Source of the DNA: Streptomyces ureilyticus | Lineage (GTDB): Bacteria; Actinomycetota; Actinomycetes; Streptomycetales; Streptomycetaceae | Direction of reading: 5' to 3' | Length of the DNA stretch: 64,000 nucleotides | NCBI RefSeq assembly: GCF_011045025.1 | Contig: NZ_JAAKZX010000016.1 | Location: 1 to 64,000, forward strand | In this document: piece after piece, positions 8,945-18,069 of the stretch | Numbering within the stretch: the stretch's first letter is position 1 | How the letters are laid out: every line of letters starts with the position of its first letter | The notes under the pieces: generated by a model | Databases searched by the model: none | Told to the model about the DNA's origin: nothing | Seen by the model: the letters and a program-made list of their open reading frames with translations, nothing else | Made by a program: the position numbers and the translations under genes

Positions 8945-11900
8945 GTGGGACGACGCGAGAAGCCGGTCGACCCCGATGCCGGTCCCGTACAGCGGCTCGC
9001 GCACGAACTGCGTCTCCTCAGGGAGAAGGGCGGGAAGCCCCCGTACCGGGAGATGGCCAAGCGCGCGGGCTACTCCACGACCGCGCTGTCCCAGGCGGCG
9101 GCCGGTGAGCAGCTGCCGTCCCTGGCGGTGGTACGGGCGTACGCCGAGGCGCTGGATGCCTACCCGGACGAATGGGAACGGCGCTGGCGGGAGGCGGACA
9201 CCGATCTCCGGGCGCCCACGCCGGACGAGAGGCCGCCGTATCGGGGACTGGCCCGCTTCGAGCCGGACGACAGCGATCTGTTCTTCGGCCGGGAGACACT
9301 CGTCGCCCCACTGGTGGAGTTGGTGCGCGAGCACCGGTTCGCGGCAGTGTTCGGGCCGTCCGGCAGCGGCAAGTCGTCGCTGCTGCGGGCGGGGCTGATC
9401 CCGCGGCTGCGGCAGGGGGCGGAGCGGCCGGCGGTGATCCGTGTGCTCACTCCGGGTGAGCGGCCGGCGCGTACGCACGAGAAGGCGCTCGTCGCGCGGG
9501 ACGGCGACGGGGAAACCTGGGTGATCATCGATCAGTTCGAGGATCTGTTCACCCTGTGTCAGGACCGTGCTGAACGCGGCCGGTTCCTTGATCTGCTGCT
9601 CGCCGCGCGACGGCCGGAGAGCCGGCTGCGCGTGGTGATCGCCGTTCGTGGTGATTTCTACGGGCACTGCGCCGGCCACCGTGACCTGGCCGAGGCCGTC
9701 TCCCGGGCCAATCTGCTGGTCGGGCCGATGAGCCGGGACGAGCTGCGCGAGGTGATCACCGGCCCGGCCACCTCCGCCGGCCTGAACGTGGAACGTGCTC
9801 TCACCGCCGGGATCATCGACGAAGTCGTCGACCAGCCGGGCGCGCTGCCCATGCTCTCCCACGCGTTGCTGGAGACCTGGCGCCGCCGCCGCGGCAGGTT
9901 GCTGACTCTGGCGGCGTACGAGGAGACAGGTGGCGTACGCGGCGCGATCGCCGCCACCGCGGAAGAGGTGTACGGCGGGCTGTCGGCGGAGCAGGAACGT
10001 GTCGCTCGGCGGATTCTGTTGCGGCTCATCGCACCCGGATGGGAAGCCGAGAGTGGGGGAGAAATCGGGACTGGGGGAGGTACGGCGGACACCCGTCGTC
10101 CGGCGTCCCGGGCCGAACTCGGCAGCGGTGCGCAGGACGTGCTGGAACGTCTCGTCGTCGCCCGTCTGGTCACCCTGGACGGCGACACCGTGGAGCTTGC
10201 GCATGAGGCGCTGATCACCGGCTGGCCGCGCCTGGCCGGCTGGATCGAGGAGGGCCGGGACCGGCTGCGCGCGCAGCGCCGGCTCGGCGAGGCCGCTCGC
10301 GCCTGGGAGGAGCTGGAGCGCGACCCCGGCGCGCTCTACCGAGGTACGCGGCTGGCCCGTGCCGAGGAGTTGTTCGCCCGGCAGCCGGACGACAGCGGCA
10401 CGCGGCCGGAGGAGGACGACGACCTCACCCGGCACGGGCACCCGAACGACGACCTCACCCCGCTCGAGCGGGCCTTCCTCACCGCTTCCCTCGCGGCCCG
10501 GGACGCCGAGCGGGAAGCCGAGACCCGCACGGCACGGCGGACGCGTTCCCTGACCGTCGGTCTGTCGGTGTTCCTCGTCCTGGCGCTGGCCGCCGGTCTG
10601 GTCGCCTGGCAGCGCGACCGGGTGAGTGAGGAGGAAGCCGCCAAGGCCGCCGCCCGCCGCCTGGCCACTGTGGCCGGCAGTCTGCGCTCCACCGATCCCC
10701 GTACCGCTGCCCTGCTCGGGGTGGCGGCGTGGAAGGTCGCCCCGCTCACCGAGTCCCGCTCGGCGCTGCTTGGCGCGCTGGCCCAACCGGAGCGCGATGC
10801 CTTCACCGATCCCCTGGCCGGGAGGGGCGTCCGGCGTTACCTCGCCGACGGCGGCCGGACCCTGCTCAGCGTCGACGGCACCGCGGTGACCGCCCGGAAC
10901 GTGGCCGACCACAAGGTCACCGCCACCTACCGCCTGCCCAGCGGCACGGAGGTGGGCGGTGTCGGACCCGACTCCCGGTTCCTCGATGTCACCGGGCCGG
11001 ACGGGGGCGCAAAGCTGTGGGACCTTCCGCTGGGGAGACCTGCCGCCGAGCTGGGCGGCGTTTCGCTGCAGGGCAGCGCGTCCGACGGGAGCGCGTACCT
11101 CACGGGACCCACGGACGGCCCGGGCACGGTCGGGCTGCACCGTGCGGACGACGGCGAGGTCCTCTTCAGCACCGGCATCCCGCGCACGCTCTCCACCTCG
11201 GCCGTGGGCCCTGGCGGGCGTCTGCTCGCGCTCTGCCCCGCCGAAGGGCCGCTCCAACTGTGGGACACCGCGGACGACAAGCGGCTGCCGGGAGACTGGG
11301 AGCAGGCGGACGAGACCCTGTGCGGCACCGGATCCGGCGCGGACGGCGGCCCACGTCTGCTGCGGTTCAGCGCGGACGGCAAGCGGCTGTCCGCCGCCTA
11401 CAACACGACAGCCCTGGTCTGGGACGTCCGCAGCGGACGTACGATCGCCGAATTCTCCAGTGGCGGGATCACCGGCTTCACCCAGGCCAGTCTCTCGTCC
11501 GACGGGGAGTTCCTGGCCACGGCGGACGACCACGAGCTGGCCGTATGGCGGCTGGCCACCGGCGGTACGCAGGTCTTCCGCCGACCGCTTTCCAAGGATG
11601 AGGCCACCGGGCTGACCTGGGACCGGGGCATGCCTCGGCTCCTGCGCTACCTGGATGGCGCCACGGTCCACACCTTCGACCTGACCGACCGGCTCACCCC
11701 GCGGTGGCAGAGCACTCCGGCCGACGCGAGCGTGCTCAGCCCGGACGGCGCCGCCCTGGCCACCGTCACCCGGTCCGGCGGCGGCTACCGTCTCGAACTG
11801 CGCGCCACCCGGACAGGAACAGTCCTCGCCCGCGCGAAGCTCGGCGTGCTGCCGGGTCAGTTCGACGAGGAGACCCCCCGGCTGGCCTTCAGCCCGGACG

Positions 11901-12766
11901 GCCGGGCATTGGCCGTCGCCGATGCCGTGTCCTCGCGGGGCGCGCTGCGACTGCGCTTCACCGTGTGGGACGTACCGGCGCACAAGGTGCGTACGGTTTT
12001 CGACACTTCCGGTGCGGTCGGCCGCCCGGCCACCACTCTCGCCCTGGGGCCCGGCGGCCGCACGCTGCTGGCCGGCCGCTCCGCCACCGACAGTGACGGC
12101 TATGGAACGGAGATCTGGGACACCGAGAAGCACCGGCGGTCGGGGACCGTGGAGGGCTTTTCCGGGGTGGCACTGGCCGTGCGGCCGGACGGGGATCTAC
12201 TCGTGAGCTCCGACGACCAGTACGCCGATCCAGGGACCGGCGACGTCACCGGGCGCGCCCTCGCCGACGGCCGGGAGGTCACCGCGCTGGCGTTCAGCCC
12301 CGACGGCACCCGGCTCGCCGTCGGCGACTCCACCGGGCACGTCACCCTGTGGGACGGCGACGTCCGGCACCGTACGGGTGCGCTCACCGGCACCTCCGAC
12401 ACGGCCACCCAGGGCGAGCCGGAGGCCGTGGGGGCGCTCGCCTTCTCCTCCGACGGCGGCACGCTGGCCGTGGGCGGCGCGTACGGAACGCTGCGGCTGT
12501 GGGACACCGAGGGACAGCAACTCCTCGGGACCGACCTGCCCACCCCCGGCGACGAGATCCGCTCCCTCGCCTTCGCCGAGGACGGCGGCACGGTCTACGC
12601 CGGCGGCGCCCACGTACCGCTCCAGCGTGTCCCCGTCGCCCCGGACCAGGCCGTCCGCACCATCTGTGCGCGCACCGGCGGCGGGCTGACCGAAGCGCAG
12701 TGGCGGACCTATGTCCCTGACGCGCCGTATGAGCAGACGTGCGCCCAACGCGATAGAGGCGCCTGA
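8945..12766 (+). CDS. HTH - nSTAND1 NTPase - WD40 repeat protein
   Basis: 1,273 residues. Order of domains: XRE-like helix-turn-helix (about 15-70, YREMAKRAGYSTTALSQAAAG), an nSTAND1 NTPase with Walker A GPSGSGKSS near residue 137 and Walker B WVIIDQFEDLF, a single transmembrane helix near 533-555 (LTVGLSVFLVLALAAGLVAW), then a beta-propeller with at least seven WD-type blades (LQLWDTADD, LRLWDTEGQ, LTLWDGD-like). STAND proteins couple ligand sensing to NTP-driven oligomerisation. The ligand and output are unknown. The start at GTG 8945 (VGRREKPVDP) matches the usual beginning of this Streptomyces family; a GTG three codons upstream is too close to GAAAGG. Confidence 0.85.
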   Translation: MGRREKPVDPDAGPVQRLAHELRLLREKGGKPPYREMAKRAGYSTTALSQAAAGEQLPSLAVVRAYAEALDAYPDEWERRWREADTDLRAPTPDERPPYRGLARFEPDDSDLFFGRETLVAPLVELVREHRFAAVFGPSGSGKSSLLRAGLIPRLRQGAERPAVIRVLTPGERPARTHEKALVARDGDGETWVIIDQFEDLFTLCQDRAERGRFLDLLLAARRPESRLRVVIAVRGDFYGHCAGHRDLAEAVSRANLLVGPMSRDELREVITGPATSAGLNVERALTAGIIDEVVDQPGALPMLSHALLETWRRRRGRLLTLAAYEETGGVRGAIAATAEEVYGGLSAEQERVARRILLRLIAPGWEAESGGEIGTGGGTADTRRPASRAELGSGAQDVLERLVVARLVTLDGDTVELAHEALITGWPRLAGWIEEGRDRLRAQRRLGEAARAWEELERDPGALYRGTRLARAEELFARQPDDSGTRPEEDDDLTRHGHPNDDLTPLERAFLTASLAARDAEREAETRTARRTRSLTVGLSVFLVLALAAGLVAWQRDRVSEEEAAKAAARRLATVAGSLRSTDPRTAALLGVAAWKVAPLTESRSALLGALAQPERDAFTDPLAGRGVRRYLADGGRTLLSVDGTAVTARNVADHKVTATYRLPSGTEVGGVGPDSRFLDVTGPDGGAKLWDLPLGRPAAELGGVSLQGSASDGSAYLTGPTDGPGTVGLHRADDGEVLFSTGIPRTLSTSAVGPGGRLLALCPAEGPLQLWDTADDKRLPGDWEQADETLCGTGSGADGGPRLLRFSADGKRLSAAYNTTALVWDVRSGRTIAEFSSGGITGFTQASLSSDGEFLATADDHELAVWRLATGGTQVFRRPLSKDEATGLTWDRGMPRLLRYLDGATVHTFDLTDRLTPRWQSTPADASVLSPDGAALATVTRSGGGYRLELRATRTGTVLARAKLGVLPGQFDEETPRLAFSPDGRALAVADAVSSRGALRLRFTVWDVPAHKVRTVFDTSGAVGRPATTLALGPGGRTLLAGRSATDSDGYGTEIWDTEKHRRSGTVEGFSGVALAVRPDGDLLVSSDDQYADPGTGDVTGRALADGREVTALAFSPDGTRLAVGDSTGHVTLWDGDVRHRTGALTGTSDTATQGEPEAVGALAFSSDGGTLAVGGAYGTLRLWDTEGQQLLGTDLPTPGDEIRSLAFAEDGGTVYAGGAHVPLQRVPVAPDQAVRTICARTGGGLTEAQWRTYVPDAPYEQTCAQRDRGA

Positions 12767-12922
12767 AGCGTCTGAAACCGTGAGAAATCAACCGGGACTG
12801 ATTGTTCAGGGTGGCTCTGTGCGTCGCTGAAAAAGGCCTCTGACCCGAACGATCAATGACCAGAACGACCGCGGCGTCCCGTCGTCGGCGTCCGCCCGTC
12901 TCCTCCGTCAGGTTCTGGTCTC

Positions 12923-14380
12923 ATGCGCACTCGCACTCTGCTCCCTTCGCTTCTGCTGCTCGCTGCCCTCTCCTTCACAGCCCTCTCCTTCACAGCGGCC
13001 TGCTCGTCCGGTTCGGACGGCTCCGCGGGTACGGGATCCGCCGGCGGGCGTCCCGGATCCACCCCCGCCCCCTCGCCGGTCCGCACCATTGATCCGTCGA
13101 AGATCAAGGGTCTGGAGATCGTCAGCGACAGCAGCGAGCACCGTTCCTGCTCCTTCGCGACGAGCTATCCGGACGTGCCCGGCGCGGAGGCGATGACGGC
13201 CGCGATGAAGAAGGACGTGGAGGAGCGCCTGGCCAACTTCCGCTCGGGGGTGTGCGAGGGAGGCTCGGCCACCGCGGAGGGCCGCGAGCTCAACATCAGC
13301 CATCACTTCCTGGCCGCCTCCGGCGACGTGCTCGGCGTGCGGCTCAGCACGCAGGACCACAGCGGCGCCGGGTCGGGGCTGTCGACGAGAACGTACTGGT
13401 ACGACGGCAAGGCCGACGCGTACCGACCGGCCCTAGGGCTAGTCGCCGAAGACTCCCGAGACGCCTTTGTCGGCGCCTTGAAGGATCAGCTCAAGGGCCG
13501 CGAAGGCTTCGACCCCGACCTCTTCGACGCCACGCTCTCCGAGGACTCCATCACCGCCGCCCTGGACGATATGACCTTCACCGCCGACGGCGGACTGCGC
13601 GTGACCTTCGACCGCGGCGAGGTCGGCGTCCCGCCCGCCGGGACCTACATCGTGACCCTGTCCAAGGGGACGGTCACCCCCTGGCTGTCCGCGTTCGGAC
13701 AGCGTGTCCAGCGGCAGGCCATGAAGCCCAGCCGCTCGCTCAACCTGGGTGCGACACACGTCCCCGAACCGGCCGTCCCCACCCACACCGCCCCCGGCGA
13801 CGACGACACCGACTGCAAGAAGGTCAAGTGCATCGCGCTGACCTTCGACGACGGACCGGCGGCGCCGGAGACCGGGACCCTGCTGAGCTACCTCGCGCAG
13901 TACAAGGCGCGCGCCACCTTCTTCACCACCGGACAGAACGTCGCCGCCCACCCCGAGCTGGTGCGCGCCGAAGCGAAAGCCGGACACGAGGTCGGCAACC
14001 ACTCCTGGAACCACCCCGATCTCACCAACCTCACCCCCGAGCAGATCGCCTCCCAGCTGGGCCGCACCAGCAACGCCATCAAGACCGCCACCGGCAAGGC
14101 TCCTACTGTCTTTCGTCCGCCCTACGGCGCGATGAACGCCCAAGTGAAGGCCGCGACCACGCTCTCGCCGGTGATGTGGGACGTGGACACCGAGGACTGG
14201 AAGTACCGCGACGCGGCCAAGGTCGCCCGGACCGTCATCGACCAGGCGCAGCGCAACGACGTCGTCCTGATGCACGACATCCACCCCACCTCGGTCGCCG
14301 CGGTCCCGCAGATCCTGCGCACCCTGACCGCCCAGGGCTACCACTTCGTCACCATCAGCCATCTGCGCGCCACCCTCTGA
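12923..14380 (+). CDS. Lipoprotein polysaccharide deacetylase (PdaC-like)
   Basis: 485 residues. A signal peptide ends at a lipobox-like FTAAC near residue 27. A linker is followed by a DUF3298/PdaC-type domain (about 50-260) and a NodB deacetylase domain (about 295-485). NodB motifs are complete: TFDDGP (catalytic base and metal Asp), HSWNHPDLT (metal His), RPPYG, DVDTEDW and VLMHDIH. The layout resembles Bacillus PdaC, which deacetylates peptidoglycan N-acetylmuramic acid, so cell-wall modification outside the membrane is likely. It is convergent with the ATP-binding protein gene; a palindromic terminator containing parS lies between them. Confidence 0.87.
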   Translation: MRTRTLLPSLLLLAALSFTALSFTAACSSGSDGSAGTGSAGGRPGSTPAPSPVRTIDPSKIKGLEIVSDSSEHRSCSFATSYPDVPGAEAMTAAMKKDVEERLANFRSGVCEGGSATAEGRELNISHHFLAASGDVLGVRLSTQDHSGAGSGLSTRTYWYDGKADAYRPALGLVAEDSRDAFVGALKDQLKGREGFDPDLFDATLSEDSITAALDDMTFTADGGLRVTFDRGEVGVPPAGTYIVTLSKGTVTPWLSAFGQRVQRQAMKPSRSLNLGATHVPEPAVPTHTAPGDDDTDCKKVKCIALTFDDGPAAPETGTLLSYLAQYKARATFFTTGQNVAAHPELVRAEAKAGHEVGNHSWNHPDLTNLTPEQIASQLGRTSNAIKTATGKAPTVFRPPYGAMNAQVKAATTLSPVMWDVDTEDWKYRDAAKVARTVIDQAQRNDVVLMHDIHPTSVAAVPQILRTLTAQGYHFVTISHLRATL

Positions 14381-14403
14381 GGCGCTGAGCAGCCCTTCCG
14401 TAC

Positions 14404-14451
14404 AGGTGGGCCGGGGTGCTGTTTCACGTGAAACAGTGCCCCGGCCCACCT
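14404..14451. terminator. 48-bp palindromic terminator between convergent genes
   Basis: The arms 14404-14427 and 14428-14451 are reverse complements of each other except for two positions. The sequence lies 23 bases after the deacetylase stop and 9 bases after the end of the convergent kinase gene, so it can terminate both. The centre of the palindrome is a perfect parS site. Confidence 0.75.
14421..14434. other. parS site (ParB binding), perfect match
   Basis: GTTTCACGTGAAAC, the Streptomyces ParB consensus. In Streptomyces such sites cluster around oriC and seed the ParB complex used for chromosome segregation. This one is at the exact centre of the terminator palindrome. Confidence 0.88.
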
Positions 14452-14460
14452 TCAGCAGCA

Positions 14461-14916
14461 CTACACCGCCACCAGCGGCGCGTCTTTCCTCCACTTGAGG
14501 ATCTTGTCGAAGCTGACCACCGCGCCGCCCCGGCCCGGCTTGTTGCCGATCTGGACGTGGTCGGCGAGCTCCTCGATCAGACACAGTCCCCGGCCGTGCT
14601 CGGCGTCGCCGGGGGCAGGTCGGAGGAGAGCGCGCCTGCGTGCGGAGGGGAAGCCGGGGCCGGTATCGGCCACTTCGATGCGGCATTTCTCGCCATCAAG
14701 GTAGGCGGTGACCCGGAAGGCCTCAGCTGACTGCCCTTCGGGCGTTGCGCCTCCGTGTTCGACGGCATTGGCGCAGGCTTCACTCAGGGCGACGGAGAGG
14801 TCGTACGAGATATCCGGATCCACCCCCGCGGTCTCCATCGTGCCGATCAGGAGACGTCGGGCGAGCGGGACGCTCGCGGCTTCGCGCCGGAGATGGAGGG
14901 ACCACCAGATGCTCAT
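14461..14916 (-). CDS. RsbW/SpoIIAB-type ATP-binding protein
   Basis: 151 residues forming a single HATPase_c_2 domain. The N box is LSEACANAVEHGG, the G1 box ADTGPGFP and the G2 region GDAEHGRGLCLIEELADHV. Such proteins are anti-sigma-factor kinases or partners of PPM phosphatases; Streptomyces have dozens, and the target of this one cannot be told. No anti-anti-sigma gene is adjacent. An 80-codon frame upstream on the same strand (14950-15192) lacks convincing features. Confidence 0.83.
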   Translation of the reverse strand: MSIWWSLHLRREAASVPLARRLLIGTMETAGVDPDISYDLSVALSEACANAVEHGGATPEGQSAEAFRVTAYLDGEKCRIEVADTGPGFPSARRRALLRPAPGDAEHGRGLCLIEELADHVQIGNKPGRGGAVVSFDKILKWRKDAPLVAV

Positions 14917-15140
14917 GCTCCCGCCTCCTGGCCGCGGCTCGACATACCGTTACGTATTGCCCCAGGGGGCGGTCTGTAAGCGCGAGATTGACGTGATGCC
15001 GCCCATACGGCGGATGTTCCGCCGACTGCGATCGGTGTAGATGAGGGCGTCTCCTGCCAGAACGTGATCTTCCGGGCTGTACGGCACCTTGCGGACCTGC
15101 TGTATGGAGCGGGTGGGCCCAGTGCGATGATGAGCCCGCA

Positions 15141-15947
15141 ATGAGTGTCCCCCGACTACGCGCACGCACCGGAGGTGATCTCCGGGTTCCAAGGGCCGCG
15201 ATGTTCGCCGCGGTCTGCGTTGTGCTGGCCGGGGCCGGGCATGCGATCGCCTCCTGCGAGGGCATTCCGCTGTGGTCGCTGGGGACCGGATTCCTCGCCG
15301 TCTTCGCCGTCGCGGCGCCGCTCGCCGGGCGTGAGCGCTCGCTGCCGGGCATCGCCGCGCTGCTGGTGGTCGGCCAGACCGTGCTGCATGCTCTCTTCGG
15401 GCTCGGCCAGCACGGCACGGCGGTGGCGCCCGGGAGCGCGGACGCCTCGCTCGTGGCGCGGGCCGCGCGGATCGTGTGCGGCACGTCCGTCGCGGCGATC
15501 AGCCCGGCGCAGGCCCGGCGGATCCTCGCCGACGCGGGGATCGACCCCAGCGCGAGTACCGGCGCGGGGCACTCGGCGCACCACCACTCCGCGGACGCCG
15601 TCACGGCCGCCGCGGATCCCTCGGTGTCGCTGCTGCCCTCGCTGCCCATGCTGCTCGGCCACGTTCTCGCGGGCGTAGCCGCCGGGTGGCTGCTGCGCCA
15701 CGGGGACCTCGCGCTGCGGCGCCTGATGCGGCTGTCGGCGCACGGGGAGGGGCCGGCCCACGCGCTGCGGCGGGCCCTGGCGCTCGTACGGGCCCTGCTG
15801 GCTGGGCTTCCGGGTGCGCCCGAGGCGGTGCCCTGCGCGCCGCGCGCGACGCAGCTCGGGCCGCCGGTCCCCCGTACGACCGTTCTTCAGCACTCGGTGA
15901 TCAGACGTGGGCCGCCGTCGGACGGGGATCTCGTCCTCGCCGCCTGA
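15141..15947 (+). CDS. Membrane protein at the head of the copper cluster
   Basis: 268 residues with about four or five hydrophobic segments (near 20-40, 45-65, 70-90 and 165-185) and a His-rich loop (HSAHHHS near residue 150). No named family is recognised, but a membrane protein with a histidine loop ahead of YcnI-Sco-ECuC-CopCD fits a role in periplasmic copper handling. It ends 118 bases before the ycnI-like gene. Confidence 0.7.
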   Translation: MSVPRLRARTGGDLRVPRAAMFAAVCVVLAGAGHAIASCEGIPLWSLGTGFLAVFAVAAPLAGRERSLPGIAALLVVGQTVLHALFGLGQHGTAVAPGSADASLVARAARIVCGTSVAAISPAQARRILADAGIDPSASTGAGHSAHHHSADAVTAAADPSVSLLPSLPMLLGHVLAGVAAGWLLRHGDLALRRLMRLSAHGEGPAHALRRALALVRALLAGLPGAPEAVPCAPRATQLGPPVPRTTVLQHSVIRRGPPSDGDLVLAA

Positions 15948-15960
15948 CGCGACGCACCGC

Positions 15961-15974
15961 CACTCCTAGGGGTG
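15961..15974. promoter_or_regulatory. Possible CsoR-type copper operator
   Basis: CACTCCTAGGGGTG is a palindrome with one mismatch, of the C-rich/G-rich type bound by the copper repressor CsoR. It lies about 90 bases upstream of the ycnI-like gene. The match to a CsoR consensus is from memory and loose. Confidence 0.35.
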
Positions 15975-16065
15975 CCGTCATGCGGCACGCGCGCGTGCCC
16001 GTCTTTTCGCGTGCGCAACCCCGTTCTTTCACCGAACCACTGCTGAAAGTGGAGTACTCCCTGCC

Positions 16066-16815
16066 ATGAAGGCTTCCCGTATCGCCGCCGCCGGTGCCGT
16101 CGCCGCCTCGGCCGTCTTCGTTCTGTCCGCCCCCGCCTTCGCGCACGTCAGCGTGACGCCTGAGGGCACGGCCGCCAAGGGCGGATACGCGACGGTCAAC
16201 TTCAAGGTGCCGAACGAGCGCGACAACGCCTCGACCACCAAGCTCGAGGTGAACTTCCCGACCGAGCACCCGCTCGCCTCGGTCATGCCGGCGCCCGTAG
16301 ACGGCTGGAAGGTCGAGGTCACCAAGTCCAAGCTCGCCAAACCCGTCGAACTGCACGGCGAGAAGATCGACGAGGCCGTCAGCAAGGTCACCTGGACCGC
16401 CGACGGCAAGGGCATCGAACCCGGCTACTTCCAGAAGTTTCCTCTGTCGATCGGTGCGCTGCCCGAGAACACCGATGAGCTGGTGTTCAAGGCACTCCAG
16501 ACCTACTCCAACAAGGAGGTCGTGCGCTGGATCGAGGTTCCGCAGGAGGGTCAGGAGGAGCCCGAGAGCCCGGCGCCGGTACTCGCGCTGTCCGCCGCAG
16601 AGGACGGCCACCACGGTTCGGCGGCATCCGACAGCGGCTCCGGCGACGCCGAAGACGCTGAGGCCGCCTCCAACGAGACGACTGAGGACGCGGCCGCCGC
16701 TTCCTCCGACACCAGCGACACCACGGCCCGCGTTCTGGGCATCGTGGGCATCGTCGTCGGCGCGGCGGGCGTGGCGTACGGCGTTCTGGCCGGTCGCCGG
16801 CGTTCCGACGCCTGA
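16066..16815 (+). CDS. YcnI family copper-binding membrane protein
   Basis: 249 residues. A signal peptide ends at Ala-Phe-Ala, giving a mature N-terminus beginning with His (AHVSVTPEG). That exposed histidine and the conserved Trp in the DGWKVEV segment are the copper ligands in YcnI proteins. The DUF1775 domain spans about 28-165, followed by an acidic low-complexity linker and one C-terminal transmembrane helix (VLGIVGIVVGAAGVAYGVLA) with an RRR stop. It should be anchored with its domain outside the membrane and bind Cu(II) for Sco or CopCD downstream. Confidence 0.9.
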   Translation: MKASRIAAAGAVAASAVFVLSAPAFAHVSVTPEGTAAKGGYATVNFKVPNERDNASTTKLEVNFPTEHPLASVMPAPVDGWKVEVTKSKLAKPVELHGEKIDEAVSKVTWTADGKGIEPGYFQKFPLSIGALPENTDELVFKALQTYSNKEVVRWIEVPQEGQEEPESPAPVLALSAAEDGHHGSAASDSGSGDAEDAEAASNETTEDAAAASSDTSDTTARVLGIVGIVVGAAGVAYGVLAGRRRSDA

Positions 16816-16908
16816 CAACCAAGACATTTCTGGTGCGTGCCCTCAGGGTCGTACAGCGCCGTACGACCCCGATGCGGGCCGCAGCTCTCACATCTGGGAC
16901 CTTTTCCT

Positions 16909-17562
16909 ATGCGCAAGAAGACGTTCGCCGCCGCCCTGGCCGCCGCGGCCGCACTGACCCTGACCGCCTGCGGCAGCAGCGACAACAGCAGCAGCTCGCC
17001 CGTCGCCGAGGTGTCCGCCGAGACCGGCTCCGAGAAGGCCGCGACGGTCCTCGACAAGCCCTTCGAGAAACCGGACCTCGTCCTCACCGACACGCAGGGC
17101 AAGTCGTACGACCTCCGCGAGGCGACCAAGGGGCAGCCGACGCTGATCTACTTCGGCTACACCAACTGCCCCGACATCTGCCCGCTGACGATGAACAACA
17201 TCGCCGTCGCCAAGAAGCAGCTGCCCAAGGCCGAGCAGGACAAGCTCCGCATCGTGTTCGTCACCACCGACCCGGAGCGGGACACACCCGCCGAGCTCGG
17301 CAAGTGGCTCAAGGGCATCGACCCCGCCGTCGTGGGCCTGACCGGCTCCTTCTCCACAATCCAGGGAGGCGCCCGGCAACTCGGCATCTCCATCGACCCG
17401 CCCACCAAGGACAAGGACGGCAAGGTCATCTCGGAGCACGGCACCCAGGTCGTCGCGTTCTCGCCGAAGACCGACGCGGGCTATGTGCTGTACGGGGAAG
17501 ACGCCACCGTCGACGACTACACCAAGGACCTGCCCAAGCTGATCAAGGGGCAGACACCGTGA
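16909..17562 (+). CDS. sco: Sco1/SenC-family copper metallochaperone lipoprotein
   Basis: 217 residues. A lipobox (LTAC) ends the signal peptide at about Cys21. The thioredoxin-like domain carries the copper motif CPDIC (CxxxC) near residue 90 and the distant His in SEHGTQVV. Sco proteins load copper onto extracytoplasmic cuproenzymes. In S. lividans the equivalent gene and its neighbours serve the radical copper oxidase GlxA (known work, recalled). The stop overlaps the GTG of the next gene (GTGA), so the two are translationally coupled. Confidence 0.92.
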   Translation: MRKKTFAAALAAAAALTLTACGSSDNSSSSPVAEVSAETGSEKAATVLDKPFEKPDLVLTDTQGKSYDLREATKGQPTLIYFGYTNCPDICPLTMNNIAVAKKQLPKAEQDKLRIVFVTTDPERDTPAELGKWLKGIDPAVVGLTGSFSTIQGGARQLGISIDPPTKDKDGKVISEHGTQVVAFSPKTDAGYVLYGEDATVDDYTKDLPKLIKGQTP

Positions 17563-18056
17563 GGCGTCCCATCGCGCCGGCCCTCGTCATGGCGGGCTGT
17601 CTGGCCCTTGCGGGCTGCGGCGGCTCGGCCGACGGCTCCGACGCGGCCCCTGACCTGTCGGTCCGCTCCGCTTACATGCCCCAGCCGGTCACGGACTCTC
17701 TGGCGGCCGGTTACCTGACCGTCGTCAACGAGAGCGACAGCTCCGACGACCTCGTCTCCGCCACCAGCGATATCGCCGGGGACGTCACCGTCCACGAGAC
17801 GTCCGGTCAGCGGATGAAGGAGGCCGGCCGGCTGGAGATCCCCGCGGGCGGCCGACTCGTCCTCGAGAGCGGCGGCACCCACCTGATGTTCGAGAAGCTG
17901 AAGCGCAAGCCCAAGGAGGGCGAGACGGTGTCCGTGAAGCTGCGCTTCACCAAGACAGACCCGATCACGGTCGAGATGCCGGTGAAGTCCGCCACGTACC
18001 GGCCGACGTCCACGAAGTCGTCGGGGTCCTCGACGCACTCGAATTCGCATCACTGA
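17559..18056 (+). CDS. ecuC: PCu(A)C copper chaperone
   Basis: 165 residues. A lipoprotein signal (LALAGC) comes first, then a PCu(A)C domain with the copper ligands in the expected order: His in VHETSG, Met in QRMKEA, and His and Met in GTHLMF. The C-terminus ends in a His-containing tail (HSNSHH). In S. lividans the protein called ECuC hands Cu(I) to Sco. The GTGA overlap with sco supports that partnership. It is extracytoplasmic and membrane-anchored. Confidence 0.9.
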   Translation: MRRPIAPALVMAGCLALAGCGGSADGSDAAPDLSVRSAYMPQPVTDSLAAGYLTVVNESDSSDDLVSATSDIAGDVTVHETSGQRMKEAGRLEIPAGGRLVLESGGTHLMFEKLKRKPKEGETVSVKLRFTKTDPITVEMPVKSATYRPTSTKSSGSSTHSNSHH

Positions 18057-18069
18057 GGGAGGGACCACC

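Noticed and set aside
7529-12133. Very long leftward open frame (over 1,500 codons) opposite the MFS, CitG-like and nSTAND genes
   Set aside because: It is the antisense shadow of high-GC genes: Arg/Pro/Gly/Gln-rich, no motifs, while the opposing frames have clear domains.
14950-15192. 80-codon frame upstream of the ATP-binding protein
   Set aside because: No ribosome site, weak codon bias and no recognisable features.
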